A DNA stretch of 52,450 bases from Streptomyces apocyni (GCF_009739465.1 NZ_WHOM01000070.1:1-52450), one strand, 5' to 3'; numbered from the stretch's first letter, positions 39,983 to 48,034 are shown. The notes: generated by a model from the sequence alone, not told the origin. Made by a program: numbers and translations.

Positions 39983-41482
39983 ATGGCCGCCATGGTCCAA
40001 GCCTCCGCCTCCGAATCGGCCTCCGAACCCGCATCCGCATCCGAATCCGCGTCCGAGCCCGGCACGCGCGTACCCGCCGCGGCCAGGAAGTCCGCACCGA
40101 TGTGGGCGGTGGTGCTGGCTGCCTGTGCCGGGCAGTTCCTGGTCGTACTGGACGTGTCGGTGGTCAACACGGCGCTGCCCTCCATGCGGGCTGACCTGGG
40201 CATGAGCGCGATCGGTCTGCAGTGGGTGGTCAACGCCTACGCGATCGCCTTCGCCGGGTTCATGCTGCTCGGCGGTCGGGCCGGTGACCTCTTCGGGCGG
40301 AAGCGGATGTTCCTGCTCGGCCTCGGGCTGTTCACGGCCGCCTCGCTCGCGGGTGGGCTCGCCCAGGCCGAGTGGCAGCTGCTGGCGGCGCGGGCGGGGC
40401 AAGGCCTGGGCGCGGCGATACTGTCCCCGTCGACGCTGACGATCCTCACCTCGGCGGTGCCCGAGGGGCCCGCCCGGGTGCGGGCGATCGGGACCTGGAC
40501 CGCGGTGGGCGCGGGTGGCGGCGCGGCGGGTGGGCTGGTCGGTGGGGCGCTGACCGATCTGCTGTCCTGGCGCTGGGTGCTGCTGATCAACGTGCCGATC
40601 GGCGCGCTCGTCCTGATCGCGGCCGCGCTGTGGCTCAGCGAGAGCCGGGCGGGCGCGCGGACCCGGCTTGACCTGCCGGGTGCCGTACTGGTCACGGGCG
40701 GTCTCGCCACCCTGGCGTACGGGATTGTGCAGACCGAGTCCGCGGGCTGGACGGCCCCCGCGACCCTGCTGCCGCTGTGCGCCGGACTTGCCCTGCTCGG
40801 GGCGTTCCTGCTGGTCGAGGCGCGTACGCGGATACCGCTGATGCCGCTCAAGCTGCTGCGGGTACGGTCCGTGTCGGCGGCCAACGTCTCCATGTTCATC
40901 TGCGGCGGCGCGATGTTCGCCATGTGGATGTTCATGACCCTGTACGCGCAGAACGTGCTCGGCTACACCCCGCTGGAAGCCGGGCTCGCGCTCGTACCGT
41001 CCTCGCTCACCGTCATCGTGGGCTCCAAACTGGCCCCGCGGCTGATGCCACGACTCGGCGCCAAGAACGTCTCGCTGATCGGCATGCTGGTGTCGGCGTC
41101 CGGCTTCGGCTGGCAGTCGACGATGACCGCCGACGGCAGCGGTTACGTCACCTCGATCATGTTCCCCGGCATCCTGATGATGCTGGGTGCCGGACTCGCC
41201 GCCACCCCGCTGGCCTCGCTCGCCACATCGGGCGCCGACCCGGGCGACGCGGGCCTGGTGTCGGGCCTGATCAACACCTCCCGCACGATGGGCGGCGCGC
41301 TGGGCCTGGCGGTACTGTCCACGATCGCGGCGGCGGTGACCGGGGGCGTGGACACGGCCGAGGCGCTGACGTCCGGGTACGCCATGGCGTTCCGTACGAG
41401 CGGGGCGATTCTGCTGGTCGGCGCGCTGGTGACGCTGCTGTGGCTGCCGCGCGCGCCTCGCGGGACCGGGGACGCCCCCTAA
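39983..41482 (+). CDS. MFS transporter, DHA2/EmrB-QacA type (14 TM)
   Basis: The 499-residue protein has a Ser/Glu/Ala-repeat N-terminus (ASESASEPASASESASE, encoded by a simple repeat) followed by motif D1 LVVLDVSVVNTALPSM, motif A GGRAGDLFGRKRMFLLG and motif C-like AVGAGGGAAGGLVGGAL. About 14 hydrophobic helices follow. It is a proton-driven drug or metabolite exporter by family. Its stop overlaps the convergent response regulator stop by 3 bp. Confidence 0.92.
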   Translation: MAAMVQASASESASEPASASESASEPGTRVPAAARKSAPMWAVVLAACAGQFLVVLDVSVVNTALPSMRADLGMSAIGLQWVVNAYAIAFAGFMLLGGRAGDLFGRKRMFLLGLGLFTAASLAGGLAQAEWQLLAARAGQGLGAAILSPSTLTILTSAVPEGPARVRAIGTWTAVGAGGGAAGGLVGGALTDLLSWRWVLLINVPIGALVLIAAALWLSESRAGARTRLDLPGAVLVTGGLATLAYGIVQTESAGWTAPATLLPLCAGLALLGAFLLVEARTRIPLMPLKLLRVRSVSAANVSMFICGGAMFAMWMFMTLYAQNVLGYTPLEAGLALVPSSLTVIVGSKLAPRLMPRLGAKNVSLIGMLVSASGFGWQSTMTADGSGYVTSIMFPGILMMLGAGLAATPLASLATSGADPGDAGLVSGLINTSRTMGGALGLAVLSTIAAAVTGGVDTAEALTSGYAMAFRTSGAILLVGALVTLLWLPRAPRGTGDAP

Positions 41483-41946
41483 GGGCCCGCGTTCTCCGGC
41501 GCGCCTTCCCTCTCGCCGTCGTCCTCGTGCGCTGCCGCTGCCGCTGCTGCTGCCGCCGCCGCGAGGGCTGGGTCGATCACCGTCTCGCCGCGCAGCGCAC
41601 GCCGGATCGCCTCGGCCAGCTCCTCCACTGGGCTGTCCTTGACCAGGAAGCCCGCCGCCCCCGCGTCCATCGCGCGCCGCAGCGAACCCGGCCGCCCGAA
41701 GGTGGCCAGGACGAGCACCCGGCAGTCTGGGCACTCCGTGCGCAGCTCGGCCGCCACGTCCAGGCCACCGCGGCCGACGAGCCCGTCGTCCAGGAGCGCG
41801 ACGTCGGGGCGCGCCGTGAGCGCCGCGTCCACGACCGCCTCGCCCGCCCCGACCTGGGCGACGATCTCGAGGTCCGGCTCTATGCCGAGCAGCAGGCCGA
41901 GGCTGCCGCGCACCATGCCCGGGTCCTCGGCGAGGAGCACTCTCAC
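41479..41946 (-). CDS. Response regulator receiver domain lacking its HTH (truncated NarL/DesR type)
   Basis: The receiver of about 155 residues has VRVLLAEDPGMVRGSLGLLL, phosphoacceptor region DVALLDD, the LVLATF switch strand and the Lys in GFLVKDSPVEELAEAI. It closely follows DesR-type regulators to VIDPALAA, where they normally go on into a LuxR HTH. Here a run of 12 Ala and an acidic tail end the protein. No sensor kinase is adjacent. GTG 41946 (GGGAAAA upstream) fits the family start; ATG 41976 is possible. It could be a decayed gene or a single-domain regulator. Confidence 0.8.
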   Translation of the reverse strand: MRVLLAEDPGMVRGSLGLLLGIEPDLEIVAQVGAGEAVVDAALTARPDVALLDDGLVGRGGLDVAAELRTECPDCRVLVLATFGRPGSLRRAMDAGAAGFLVKDSPVEELAEAIRRALRGETVIDPALAAAAAAAAAAAHEDDGEREGAPENAGP

Positions 41947-42022
41947 GGATTTTCCCGGGCGGTGATCCTGCGGCATCTCGTCCACGAGGTCAGCGTACGG
42001 TGATCTCACCAGCCCGCATGAG

Positions 42023-42037
42023 CTGACACTGCGTCAG
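42023..42037. promoter_or_regulatory. Second operator family (CTGACNNNNCGTCAG), site 3
   Basis: CTGACACTGCGTCAG, between the response regulator and the MaoC gene, 63 bp before a KstR-like site, echoes the paired arrangement at 36354-36384. Confidence 0.6.
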
Positions 42038-42099
42038 GAGTCCTCCCGTAGGAGCCTTCACAACTGCCGAGTGCTGCGTTATACATGGGATCACCGGCC

Positions 42100-42113
42100 T
42101 AGAACGCGTTCTA
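42100..42113. promoter_or_regulatory. KstR-like operator 5, before the MaoC hydratase operon
   Basis: TAGAACGCGTTCTA is a perfect 14-bp palindrome matching TNNAACNNGTTNNA. A further half-like TAGAACGTCCGGAAC overlaps its right edge. It lies about 175 bp before the MaoC start. Confidence 0.75.
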
Positions 42114-42218
42114 GAACGTCCGGAACGGCGGTTCGTTCGTCCGGCTGGTCAGAGACGACCTCGGTGCGACCGACGGTGCGGACGGCCGCACCGAGGTCTT
42201 TCCACGTAAACCGCCCTT

Positions 42219-42246
42219 CGTAAGCCGTAAGCCGTAAGCCGTAAGT
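42219..42246. repeat. 7-bp tandem repeat in the MaoC leader
   Basis: GTAAGCC-type units (CGTAAGC) are repeated four times between the operator and the ribosome site of the MaoC gene. It is probably slippage-prone leader sequence. Confidence 0.7.
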
Positions 42247-42288
42247 CGCCCGTCGCAAGCCGCCAGCAGTGCAAGGAGCCGCGTCCCT

Positions 42289-43149
42289 ATGCCCATTGAT
42301 GCCGCAAAGGCCGTCGCCGCCGAGCCCCGCAGCACCGACGTCGCCTGGGGCCACAAGGACATCCAGCTCTACCACCTGGGCCTCGGCGCGGGCATCCCCG
42401 CCACCGACACGGACGAGCTGCGCTACACCCTTGAGTCCCGGCTACATGTGCTGCCCAGCTTCGCCACAGTCGCGGGCGGGGGGATGGCTCTGGCCGGTGG
42501 GCTCTCCGCACCCGGCATCGAGGTGAACCTCGCCCATGTGCTGCACGGCGGCCAGTCGGTGACGCTGCACCGGCCGATCCCCGTCGAGGGCAGAGCGGTG
42601 CAGACCTCGACGATCCCGGCCGTGTACGACAAGGGCAAGGCCGCGGTCATCGTGATGCGCTCCGAGACCGCCGACGACGACGGCCCCCTGTGGACCTGCG
42701 ACACCCAGATCTTCGTACGGGGCGAGGGCGGCTTCGGCGGCGAGCGCGGCCCGTCCGCACGAACCGAACTCCCAGACCGCGCGCCGGACATCGAGGTCGA
42801 GAAGCCCATCAGGGAGGAGCAGGCGCTCCTGTACCGCCTCTCCGGTGACTGGAACCCGCTGCACGCCGACCCGGAGTTCGCCAAACTCGCCGGGTTCGAC
42901 CGGCCGATCCTGCACGGCCTGTGCTCGTACGGCATGACCCTGAAGGCCGTCGTGGACGCGGCACTCGGCGGCGATGTCGCCCGGGTGCGTGGCTACACCA
43001 CCCGGTTCGCCGGGGTGGTCTACCCGGGCGAGACCCTGCGGGTCCGGATGTGGCGGCTGGACGGTGGAGACGCGCTCCAGGTCCAGGTCACCGCCGTGGA
43101 ACGGGACGACGCGCCGGTGCTGGCCGACACGATCGTCACACACTCCTGA
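42289..43149 (+). CDS. Double-hotdog MaoC-type enoyl-CoA hydratase (Hsd4B-like)
   Basis: The 286-residue protein has an N-terminal degenerate hotdog and a C-terminal active hotdog with the hydratase-2 motif: LSGDWNPLHADPEFAKLAGF with Asp187 and His192, then DRPILHGLCSYG. Length and layout match the mycobacterial steroid side-chain hydratases such as Rv3538, which are KstR-controlled. It hydrates trans-2-enoyl-CoA to the 3R-hydroxyacyl-CoA. AAGGAG precedes the ATG. The alcohol dehydrogenase and SDR genes follow on the same strand. Confidence 0.9.
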   Translation: MPIDAAKAVAAEPRSTDVAWGHKDIQLYHLGLGAGIPATDTDELRYTLESRLHVLPSFATVAGGGMALAGGLSAPGIEVNLAHVLHGGQSVTLHRPIPVEGRAVQTSTIPAVYDKGKAAVIVMRSETADDDGPLWTCDTQIFVRGEGGFGGERGPSARTELPDRAPDIEVEKPIREEQALLYRLSGDWNPLHADPEFAKLAGFDRPILHGLCSYGMTLKAVVDAALGGDVARVRGYTTRFAGVVYPGETLRVRMWRLDGGDALQVQVTAVERDDAPVLADTIVTHS

Positions 43150-43177
43150 GCCGCACTCCTGAGCCGCACTCCTGAGC
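43139..43177. repeat. 13-bp tandem repeat after the MaoC gene
   Basis: ACTCCTGAGCCGC is repeated three times, starting inside the last codons of the MaoC gene, so the stop codon sits in the first unit. Confidence 0.75.
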
Positions 43178-43244
43178 CGGACACCTACGAGTCCGAGCCC
43201 CGAGCCGAACACCCAGAGCTGAACACCCCGAGGGGAGCCGTACC

Positions 43245-44321
43245 GTGCGCGCAGCCGTACTGCACGAGGTTGGTCAGGACAAGCTCGAAGTACTCGACGA
43301 CGTCGAGGCGGTGGGCTTCGGCCCGGGCAAGGTGAAGATCCGGGTCCGGGCGACCGGCCTGTGCCACTCGGACCTCTCCGCGATGAGCGGCGTCCTGCCG
43401 CAGCCCGCGCCCTTCATACCCGGCCACGAGGGCGCGGGCGAGGTGATCGACGTCGGCGACGGCGTGAGTGACCTCAAGCAGGGTGACCGGGTCCTGGTGT
43501 GCTGGCTGCCGCCATGCGGCAGTTGCCCGTCCTGCAAGCGCGGCCAGACCCAGCTGTGCCTGGCCGGGTTCATGAACGCGGGCACCCCCAACTTCCAGCG
43601 CCCCGGCGGGGATGTCTTCGGCTTCGCGGGCACCGGGACCTTCACCGAGGAGGTCGTGGTGGCCGCCGGGTGCGCCGTACCGATACCGGACGACGTGCCG
43701 TTCGACATCGCCGCGCTGATCGGCTGCGGAGTGACCACCGGTCTTGGCGCCGCCATCAACACCGCGAACGTGGAAGCTGGTTCGTCGGTCGCCGTGATCG
43801 GCTGTGGTGGCGTCGGCATCTCCGCGATCCAGGGCGCCAGACTCAAGGGCGCGGCCCAGATCGTCGCTGTCGACCCGGTCCCTTCACGGCGCGAGGCGGC
43901 GCTCAGGTTCGGCGCGACCGAGGCTGTGGCGCCGGACGACCTGGCCGACGCCAAGCAGCGGATCACCGCGGGCGAGGGCTTCGACTACGTTTTCGAGGTC
44001 GTCGGCAAGTCAGCCACCACCAGGACCGCGTACGAGATGACCCGGCGCGGCGGCACGCTGTGCGTGGTCGGCGCGGGGGCCATGGACGACTTCCTCCAAC
44101 TGAACATGTTCGAGCTGTTCTTCGACGAGAAGCGCATCCTCCCCTCGCTCTACGGCGGCGGGGACGTCCGCACCTCGTACGAGCGGGCCATCGCCCTCTG
44201 GCGGGCGGGCCGGATCGACCTGGCGGGCCTGATCACGCACCGCGTACAGCTCGGCGAGATCAACGAGGCGCTGGACCAGATGCGGACCGGGGCCGCGCTC
44301 CGTACATGCATCGAGATCTGA
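43245..44321 (+). CDS. Zinc-dependent alcohol dehydrogenase (MDR superfamily)
   Basis: The 358-residue protein has catalytic zinc ligands in ATGLCHSDLS and IPGHEGAGEV, four structural-zinc Cys in CGSCPSCKRGQTQLC, and the NAD motif VIGCGGVGISAIQGA. It oxidises an alcohol or reduces an aldehyde or ketone; with its neighbours a lipid or sterol-derived alcohol is likely. GTG 43245 follows GAGGGGAGCC. It sits 18 bp before the SDR gene in one operon. Confidence 0.93.
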   Translation: MRAAVLHEVGQDKLEVLDDVEAVGFGPGKVKIRVRATGLCHSDLSAMSGVLPQPAPFIPGHEGAGEVIDVGDGVSDLKQGDRVLVCWLPPCGSCPSCKRGQTQLCLAGFMNAGTPNFQRPGGDVFGFAGTGTFTEEVVVAAGCAVPIPDDVPFDIAALIGCGVTTGLGAAINTANVEAGSSVAVIGCGGVGISAIQGARLKGAAQIVAVDPVPSRREAALRFGATEAVAPDDLADAKQRITAGEGFDYVFEVVGKSATTRTAYEMTRRGGTLCVVGAGAMDDFLQLNMFELFFDEKRILPSLYGGGDVRTSYERAIALWRAGRIDLAGLITHRVQLGEINEALDQMRTGAALRTCIEI

Positions 44322-44339
44322 CGAGGACTGGAGGGAGGG

Positions 44340-45290
44340 ATGGTGTCCATGTCACAGCCACTTGAGGGACTGTCCGCGATCGTCACCGGCGCGGGCCGCG
44401 GCCTCGGCCGTGCCGAGGCGATCGAGCTCGCCCGGCTCGGCGCGAGCGTCGTCGTCAACGACTTCGGGCAGCCGGGCCGCGATGGTACGGGCGAGGCGTC
44501 CCGGGGGCCCGCCGACGACGTCGCGGCGGAGATCCGGGCCGCGGGCGGGCAGGCCGTCGCCCACCTCGGGGACGTCGCCGACCACGAACAGGCCCGCGAG
44601 CTGGTGCGGTTGGCGGTGGACACGTACGGCAAGCTGGACATCCTGGTCAACAACGCGGGCATCCTGCGCGACCGGATGGTGTTCTCGATGAGCGAGGACG
44701 AGTGGGACGCGGTGATCCGGGTCCACCTCAAGGGCCACTTCAACACGACGCACTTCGCGTCGGTCCACTGGCGGGAGCGCAGCAAGGCGACGGCTGGTCC
44801 GGTCTACGGGCGGATCGTCAACACCTCGTCTGAGGCGTTCCTCGCGGGCTCGGCGGGCCAGCCCAACTACGCGGCGGCCAAGGGCGGCATCGTGGGTCTG
44901 ACCACCTCCACGGCGCTGGCGCTCGGCAAGTACGGCGTGACGGCCAACGCGATCTGCCCGCGGGCCAGGACACGGATGACCGAGGACGTCTTCCAGGGCT
45001 TCCAGGAGCCGGTCGGCGACGCGCTCGACCCGCTGGCGCCCGAGCATGTCGCGCCGCTCGTGGGCTATCTGGCCTCACCGGCCGCCGCCCGGATCAACGG
45101 ACAGCTGATGGTGGTGCACGGCGGGATGGTCGCGATCGTGGAACGGCCGAAGGTCGCGGCGAAGTTCGACACCGCCAAGGGCGTGTTCAGCCACGCCGAA
45201 CTGGACGAATTGATCAGCCCGTACTACGCGGAGCGCCCGCAGAACGAGACGTTCGCGGCGGCGGAGGTGCTGGGTCTGAAGCACGGGTGA
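44340..45290 (+). CDS. SDR oxidoreductase, 3-hydroxyacyl-CoA dehydrogenase type (Hsd4A-like)
   Basis: The 316-residue protein has the SDR cofactor motif TGAGRGLGRA, the charged loop NDFGQPGRDGTG typical of multifunctional-enzyme-type-2 dehydrogenases, the NNAGILRD strand, and the catalytic Ser and Tyr-X3-Lys in VNTSSEAFLAG and PNYAAAKGG. Length and the NDFG loop match Rv3502c (Hsd4A), also a KstR target. It follows the hydratase step by oxidising the 3-hydroxyacyl-CoA. GGAGGGAGGG precedes two possible ATGs (44340, 44349). Confidence 0.9.
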   Translation: MVSMSQPLEGLSAIVTGAGRGLGRAEAIELARLGASVVVNDFGQPGRDGTGEASRGPADDVAAEIRAAGGQAVAHLGDVADHEQARELVRLAVDTYGKLDILVNNAGILRDRMVFSMSEDEWDAVIRVHLKGHFNTTHFASVHWRERSKATAGPVYGRIVNTSSEAFLAGSAGQPNYAAAKGGIVGLTTSTALALGKYGVTANAICPRARTRMTEDVFQGFQEPVGDALDPLAPEHVAPLVGYLASPAAARINGQLMVVHGGMVAIVERPKVAAKFDTAKGVFSHAELDELISPYYAERPQNETFAAAEVLGLKHG

Positions 45291-45312
45291 CGGGTGACGG
45301 TGACGGGTGACG

Positions 45313-45335
45313 GGTGCCCTGTACGTAAGGGCACC
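45313..45335. terminator. Hairpin terminator between the SDR operon and the convergent small gene
   Basis: GGTGCCCT pairs with AGGGCACC around GTACGTA. It follows GGTGACG-type tandem repeats after the SDR stop and lies 26 bp beyond the stop of the minus-strand small gene, so it could serve both. Confidence 0.75.
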
Positions 45336-45360
45336 CCGCCCCGCCCCTCACCTCTCCGAG

Positions 45361-45576
45361 TCAGGCAGCGGCCGCCGCCTCGGCGGACTCCATCGCCACA
45401 TGCTCCTGCCCACCCGCCGGGCGGCGGTGCCGACCGCCGGGCACGGCCGGGGCCTCCTGGGCGGCGGCGGGGCCACGGTGCTTACCGTGCCCCGTGGACG
45501 CGTGGGGAGCGCTGGACGCGTCGGGCGCCCCGTGCGGTGTGTCCGGCTCCATCGGGACAGTGCGGCACTCGGTCAT
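45361..45576 (-). CDS. Small hypothetical protein downstream of the 377-residue gene
   Basis: The 71-residue frame begins MTECRTVPMEPDTPHGAPDA, continues His/Gly/Arg-rich (HGKHRGPAAAQEAP) and ends in poly-Ala. Third positions are G/C-rich in this frame. It follows the 377-residue gene by 52 bp, with a GTCGTACGAC palindrome and a T-run between them. I do not recognise a domain. It may be a genuine small protein of the iron-linked locus or chance coding. Confidence 0.45.
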   Translation of the reverse strand: MTECRTVPMEPDTPHGAPDASSAPHASTGHGKHRGPAAAQEAPAVPGGRHRRPAGGQEHVAMESAEAAAAA

Positions 45577-45628
45577 TGGAAGGTTCACCCCGTAAAAAAG
45601 AAGATCGTCGTACGACAGCCGGGTGATT

Positions 45629-46762
45629 CTAACCGGTCGTCACTCGCCCGACGAGCGGCGCCTGCTGCAAGGGAATCGGACGCTGAGCAGCCGCTTTGAC
45701 TGGTTCGACGATCGCTTGCGGGTGCGGTTCGCAGGGCATCGGGGGAGGCGCCGTCAGCCGGGCGACGCCACACGGCACGGCCCCGGTGGAGTACGGCAGT
45801 CGCAGCACCCCGTCGGCCGTCCACCGCCCGCTTCCGGCCAACCAGCCATCCGGCGCTGTGAGATGCCGCGGCTGCCGCTCGCCGGGCCGCCACAGCGCGA
45901 GCCAGGTGCCCGCCGCGCCATCGACGCGCAGGGCCACCACGGACTGCTCCGGGTTCAACAGCTCCCCGGGCTGTACGGCGAACGGCGCGACCGCGCAGTC
46001 CGCGATCCGCAGTGCCTCCGGGAAGCGCACCGGCAGTGTGCTGCCCAGGACCCCCCAGCCGAGCCGGTCGTGTCCCGGCGCGTCGGAGCGGACCAGGATT
46101 AGCCCGCTGCCCGGGTCCGCGAGGAGCAGCCGGTCGTCGCTGTCCTCGGCGATCTGTAGCAGGGGCGACATCTCGCCGCCCCGCGCCAGGTCCACGGCGA
46201 CTGCCTTCGTACGGCCCTCGTGCGCGCGGTCGAGGGCGAGCATTCGTCCCGTACGGTCCAGCCAGACCCCGCCCGAGCAGTGTCCCGGTACCTCCGCGAC
46301 CAGTTCGGGTCCGAAGGCGCCGCCCGCCACCAGCCAGACGGCGGTGGTGTGCTCCCCTGTGGCCAGCGCGTAGGCACGCGCGCCGCAGGGTGAGGGCGGC
46401 AGCAGGCGCAGGGTCGCGCACTCCACGGCGCCGAGCGGGAGTTCGCCGGTGCCGGGGCCCGTCGGGTACAGCAGCGAGAACATCTGCCGCTCGGCCACCG
46501 CGCGGTGGATGAGCACCCGGCCGTCGGTCATCGGCAGCACTCCCGTACCCGGCTCCTCCGGCTGGTCGAGGGGGAGCGGAACGGCGTACGGCTCGGGCCC
46601 GTCCAGGGTCCACCGCTCGACCCGCCAGGCGTCATCGGCGTCACCGCCACCACCGGCTTGCGCGAGCCGCGCGGCGTAGGACCCGTCAGCGGCAATGATG
46701 AACTCCGCTCCCCCCGCTGGTGCGGCAGACTCCGCGGACCCCGTCGTCGTACAGACCGTCAT
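45629..46762 (-). CDS. Uncharacterised 377-residue cytoplasmic protein, probable beta-propeller
   Basis: There is no signal peptide or membrane segment. Repeated strand-turn units such as GGVWLDRTGRMLALDRAHEG, RLLLADPGSGLILVRSD, GTWLALWRPGERQPRHL and GSGRWTADGVLRLPY suggest a beta-propeller. ATG 46762 has GGAGGTGA upstream. The gene is divergent from a siderophore-binding lipoprotein, and the iron box lies in the shared intergenic region, 145 bp from its start. A link to iron or siderophore use is inference, and no catalytic motif is visible. Confidence 0.8.
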   Translation of the reverse strand: MTVCTTTGSAESAAPAGGAEFIIAADGSYAARLAQAGGGGDADDAWRVERWTLDGPEPYAVPLPLDQPEEPGTGVLPMTDGRVLIHRAVAERQMFSLLYPTGPGTGELPLGAVECATLRLLPPSPCGARAYALATGEHTTAVWLVAGGAFGPELVAEVPGHCSGGVWLDRTGRMLALDRAHEGRTKAVAVDLARGGEMSPLLQIAEDSDDRLLLADPGSGLILVRSDAPGHDRLGWGVLGSTLPVRFPEALRIADCAVAPFAVQPGELLNPEQSVVALRVDGAAGTWLALWRPGERQPRHLTAPDGWLAGSGRWTADGVLRLPYSTGAVPCGVARLTAPPPMPCEPHPQAIVEPVKAAAQRPIPLQQAPLVGRVTTG

Positions 46763-46906
46763 CGAGTGGTCACCTCCGGCGACGAAGGTAGTTTTCGTAC
46801 GCGCTGCCGTGGCATCAGGCGCCGCTCGCTTCACACCAAAGGGTGGCGATGTCCCGGTTCGCCTGAGCGGGAGGGGGCGACTGTGCTGGCCGAGGCGCGA
46901 GGACCT

Positions 46907-46925
46907 AAGGTAAGGCAAGCCTAAC
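46907..46925. promoter_or_regulatory. Iron box (DmdR1/IdeR-type operator)
   Basis: TAAGGTAAGGCAAGCCTAA fits the 19-bp actinobacterial iron box TTAGGTTAGGCTAACCTAA at most positions. It lies 29 bp before the siderophore-binding protein gene. When iron is plentiful the DtxR-type repressor would shut this promoter. Confidence 0.85.
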
Positions 46926-46954
46926 TGCCCACCCCTCGGGACGGAGCACCACCC

Positions 46955-48034
46955 ATGCCCACACGCCACGGCGACTGCCACCGCAACCGCCACCGCCACC
47001 GCCGCCGTCACCGTGGCACCGCAGCTGTCGCCCTCGCGGCAGTGAGCGCCCTCGCACTCGGGGCCTGCACCAGTGACAGCGGCGACTCCGGCTCCAAGAA
47101 GGCCGCGCCCGGCAGCGGCAGCAAGTCCGTAGCGCAGGGCGGCGACGATTTCACCAAGGCCGCTGAGCAGACCGCGAAGATGGGCACCACCGCGGGGCCC
47201 GGCGAGTTCCCGCGAACCATCGAGCACGCCCGGGGCAAGACCGAGCTCAAGGCCCAGCCGAAGCGGGTCGTCGTCCTGGACGTCGGCGAGCTCGACAACG
47301 TCGTCTCCCTCGGCATCAAGCCGGTCGGCTACGCCCCCACCGAGGGCGACGACGGCATCCCCGAGTACCTGAAAAGGCACGCCGGTAACCCCAAGAGCGT
47401 AGGCACCATCAACTCGCTCAACCTGGAGGCGATCAACAACCTCAAGCCGGACCTGATCCTCGGCAGCGAACTGCGCGCCGCCAAGCTCTACCCGCAGCTC
47501 TCCAAGATTGCGCCGACCGTGTTCTCGATCCGTCCGGGCTTCACCTGGAAGGAGAACTACCTCCTCAACGCCGCGGCCCTGGACCGCACCGACGAGGCCA
47601 AGGCCAAGCTCGACGCGTACGAGAAGAAGGCGGCGAAGCTCGGCGAGGACCTCGGCGACGACAAGCCGTCCGTCACCATGCTCCGCTACCTGCCCGGCAT
47701 GATCCGCCTCTACGCGAAGGCCTCGTTCATCGGCATCATCCTCGAGGACGTCGGCGTACCGCGCCCGAAGAACCAGCAGGCCAACGACCTCGCCACCGAG
47801 GTCAGCCCGGAGAGGATCGACGAGGCTGACGCCGACTGGATCTTCACCGGCGTCTACGGCGACACCAAGCGGACCGACCGCACCACCGCCGAGGGCAACC
47901 CCCTCTGGAAGAAGCTCCCCGCGGTCAAGAACGCCCAGGCGGTCAACGTCCCGGACGAGACCTGGTACCTGGGCCTAGGCGTAACCGCGGCGGACGAGGT
48001 CCTCAACGACCTGCGGGCGCACCTGGTCGGCTAG
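46955..48034 (+). CDS. Iron-siderophore ABC transporter substrate-binding lipoprotein
   Basis: The 359-residue protein has an unusual His/Arg-rich N-region (HRNRHRHRRRHRG), a hydrophobic segment and a lipobox ending LALGACTS, with lipidated Cys38. The FecB/FhuD-type PBP2 fold follows: RVVVLDVGELDNVVSLGIKP, then NNLKPDLILGSE. It is similar to the Streptomyces desferrioxamine-binding protein group. No permease or ATPase gene is adjacent, so it must share a transporter encoded elsewhere. It is controlled by the iron box. Confidence 0.92.
   Translation: MPTRHGDCHRNRHRHRRRHRGTAAVALAAVSALALGACTSDSGDSGSKKAAPGSGSKSVAQGGDDFTKAAEQTAKMGTTAGPGEFPRTIEHARGKTELKAQPKRVVVLDVGELDNVVSLGIKPVGYAPTEGDDGIPEYLKRHAGNPKSVGTINSLNLEAINNLKPDLILGSELRAAKLYPQLSKIAPTVFSIRPGFTWKENYLLNAAALDRTDEAKAKLDAYEKKAAKLGEDLGDDKPSVTMLRYLPGMIRLYAKASFIGIILEDVGVPRPKNQQANDLATEVSPERIDEADADWIFTGVYGDTKRTDRTTAEGNPLWKKLPAVKNAQAVNVPDETWYLGLGVTAADEVLNDLRAHLVG

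Noticed and set aside
39332..41734. 800-codon minus-strand frame over the thiolase and MFS genes
   Set aside because: Its translation is Gly/Arg/Gln-rich without domains and lies opposite two well-supported genes.
47008..47319. Short antisense frames in the siderophore-binding protein gene
   Set aside because: They are shadows of a gene with a clear lipobox and PBP fold.
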